Below, piece by piece: positions 62,587-64,000 of a DNA stretch of 64,000 bases; the first letter of the stretch is position 1, and each line of letters begins with the position of its first letter. Position numbers and translations under genes: made by a program. Under the pieces are notes generated by a model, which ran no database searches, had not been told where the DNA came from, and saw only the letters and a list, made by a program, of their open reading frames with translations. Source of the stretch: Opitutaceae bacterium. GTDB lineage: Bacteria > Verrucomicrobiota > Verrucomicrobiia > Opitutales > Opitutaceae. The stretch is taken from assembly GCA_003164715.1 (NCBI GenBank), contig PLTZ01000009.1, forward strand, positions 62,001-126,000, given 5' to 3'.

Positions 62587-63375
62587 TCATGGCGCAGACG
62601 CCCTGGCGACGCGGCAGACCTCGGCGATCGCCGCAGCATAGCCGGACGCCCCCTGCTCGAGCCAGCGTTCGCCCTTCTGGGCGGTGGCCGCGGCGGCATC
62701 GCCCATGATGCCAGACTTGGAGACATCGCGCGAGGCCCATGCGACAAGCGCGGGCGCCGCGACTGGCCGCACCTCCCCGGGGTCCCCGATCCGCGCGGGG
62801 TATTCGCACACGGCCTTTGACGGGTCGGCGAGCAGGCCCGCCGCCGCCATCACCCACGAGGTCTCCACCTCGCCCGCATGGATCCCGAAGGCGGCCTCCT
62901 GGGCCGACAGCCCCGCCACCGGCCCCGACTGCAGGAGACCGGCCTTAAGCCCGTAGAGGGTGCGGACCTCCCGAAGCGTCGGGACCAGGACCGGGACATT
63001 GCCCCCATGGGTGTTGATGACGGCCAGCGACCTGAACCCCCAGTCGCGGACCTGGCGGGCGATTGCAAGGACCTGCGACCGGAGGGTATCCCGGGAGATC
63101 ATGAGCGTCCCCGGGAAGCCGGTGTGCTCGTTGCTCTTGCCGATCGTGATTGGCGGCGCGACGTAGCAGGAGGCGCCGGACGGGAGCCGGGCGAGCGACA
63201 ACGAGAGCCACACCTGGCCCATGAGGGCGTCCACGGCCACCGGAAGGTGCGGGCCGTGCTGCTCGATCGCCCCCGTCGCGAGGATGACCGGCGCCCAGGA
63301 CTTGTCGGGGAGCGACCCGATGCGCCGCAGCGTCATCGCGGGGAGATACCGGTCGCGATAGGACGGGAAATTCAC
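62587..63375 (-). CDS. Creatininase family amidohydrolase
   Basis: 262 residues from GTG 63375. The binuclear metal site is complete: VILATGAIEQHGPHLPVAVD gives Glu, His and Asp ligands, VINTHGGN a His, and FGIHAGEVETSWVMA a Glu. These are the creatinine amidohydrolase residues; related enzymes open other cyclic amides, including mycofactocin-type peptides, so the substrate is unclear. The GTG start overlaps the upstream creatininase-like gene's stop codon (GTGA). An 80-nt gap precedes the DUF3300 gene downstream. Confidence 0.87.
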   Translation of the reverse strand: MNFPSYRDRYLPAMTLRRIGSLPDKSWAPVILATGAIEQHGPHLPVAVDALMGQVWLSLSLARLPSGASCYVAPPITIGKSNEHTGFPGTLMISRDTLRSQVLAIARQVRDWGFRSLAVINTHGGNVPVLVPTLREVRTLYGLKAGLLQSGPVAGLSAQEAAFGIHAGEVETSWVMAAAGLLADPSKAVCEYPARIGDPGEVRPVAAPALVAWASRDVSKSGIMGDAAAATAQKGERWLEQGASGYAAAIAEVCRVARASAP

Positions 63376-64000
63376 GACGGCGTGAGGGTCGCGCCAAGGG
63401 GGGCGCGGTCGTGGATGTCCGAGAGGAGCTTTGCCAGCCGGCTCGCGGCGGCGGCGAGGATCGCGGCCCCCTCGGCCTGCGCCTCTGCAAGGGGCACGGC
63501 CGGACCCGGCAGCGGAACCACGGATTCGTCCTCCCAGGGCCTCTGCGGCGGTTGCGGCGCCGCCGGCCCGGCCGGCTCCGGCTCGGCGCCGTAGAGGGCG
63601 GTCAGGAGCGTCTGGAGCCCGCGGCGGCTGCGGCTTCGCACGGGATGGAAATCCAGGTCGATCGCGCTCAGGTGGACCAGGAACATATGGAGCCCGCGCG
63701 AGACACGCAGGTCCCGGGCCGCGGCGCCGCACAGCTCCTCGTTCCAGGGGCTCGCGTTCACGATCGCCACCTTTCGGAACCCGGCCGCCGCGACCGAGGC
63801 GGCCACCTCGGCGATCAGCGCGTGAGCCGTCGGCGGGTCGACGGGAAAGGCGCAGGAGGGATCGGCGCCGAAGGCGAAGCGCAGCGGGGGCAGCACCAGC
63901 GGCTTGCGATCCGGGCCGATGAGCCGGCAGGCATCCCGGATCACGTGGGTGAGCACCGTCTCCTCGGCGTCGAGGGGATGGCCGAGCCCCCAGTCGGCCA
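63372..64000 (-). CDS. Second creatininase-like protein, 5' end outside window
   Basis: The frame runs off the right edge, so the N-terminus is missing. Visible sequence includes DWGLGHPLDAEETVLTHVIR, FAFGADPSCAFPVDPPTAHA, and VAIVNASPWNEELCGAAARD, which resemble a divergent creatininase fold (the region around the HGGN motif reads NASPWNEE instead). A Pro/Ala-rich insertion (AEPEPAGPAAPQPPQRP) interrupts the C-terminal half. It overlaps the intact creatininase gene by 4 nt, so the two probably form a heteromeric pair; loss of metal ligands would make this the non-catalytic partner, an inference. Confidence 0.65.
   Translation of the reverse strand, partial: ADWGLGHPLDAEETVLTHVIRDACRLIGPDRKPLVLPPLRFAFGADPSCAFPVDPPTAHALIAEVAASVAAAGFRKVAIVNASPWNEELCGAAARDLRVSRGLHMFLVHLSAIDLDFHPVRSRSRRGLQTLLTALYGAEPEPAGPAAPQPPQRPWEDESVVPLPGPAVPLAEAQAEGAAILAAAASRLAKLLSDIHDRAPLGATLTPS

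Overview
The window is GC-rich bacterial chromosome with densely packed genes, many start/stop overlaps of the ATGA type and no rRNA, tRNA or CRISPR. I infer a Gram-negative member of the Verrucomicrobiota, most likely Opitutales/Opitutaceae. The evidence is an Lpt/KdsC lipopolysaccharide-export cluster, HPr kinase in a non-Firmicute setting, DUF5069, a bacterial SUI1 protein, type II glutamine synthetase, FecR next to a CHASE2 adenylate cyclase, and Mycobacterium-type RpiB. The taxonomic call rests on gene content only.

Layout. 1-3 kb: end of an RluA-type pseudouridine synthase, DAHP synthase, DUF5069, a methyltransferase. 3-11 kb: mutS, an esterase, xseB-dxs, a lipoprotein, hemW. 11-13 kb: a hairpin-rich intergenic region that looks like a structured minus-strand RNA, then two family 2 glycosyltransferases. 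13-19.4 kb: one minus-strand run, hprK-rph-adenylate cyclase-sucC-VOC protein-sucD. 19.4-20.6 kb: an AT-richer island with a small ORF and a nucleotidyltransferase broken by an amber codon. 20.6-25 kb: a fused 2-oxoacid dehydrogenase E1, then kdsC-lptC-lptA-lptB. 25-30 kb: rpiB, a HAD phosphatase, a lipoprotein, and the ATP-grasp/alpha-E/transglutaminase set. 30-34 kb: a 1002-residue protein joining an actin-like-fold candidate domain, a Pro-rich linker, one TM helix, PEGA repeats and a TonB C-terminal domain, with a coiled-coil neighbour. 34-39.5 kb: the 2-oxoglutarate dehydrogenase complex. 39.6-41.4 kb: a SUI1 protein, metF under a perfect palindrome, and a small protein. 41.5-46 kb: a GldA/F/G-like ABC cluster with a DUF4340 protein. 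46-49 kb: rlmN and leuA with a leader hairpin. 49-52.2 kb: an ECF-like sigma factor module, SRP RNA, and dnaX with a -1 frameshift signal. 52.2-54 kb: a small kinase, a PP2C phosphatase and a gamma-glutamylcyclotransferase. 54-60.4 kb: glnA with a sigma-54-like promoter, an O-antigen ligase/TPR protein, FecR, and a CHASE2 cyclase. 60.4-64 kb: a frameshifted PhzF gene, a DUF3300 lipoprotein and two creatininase-family genes.

Central metabolism (2-oxoglutarate dehydrogenase complex, succinyl-CoA ligase, a second 2-oxoacid E1) lies near possible carbon-state regulators (HPr kinase, two class III cyclases). Envelope biogenesis is a second theme. The items I rate highest are the dnaX frameshift site, the actin-fold/PEGA/TonB fusion, the structured RNA near 11.2-11.4 kb, and the amber-interrupted two-gene module at 19.5-20.6 kb.
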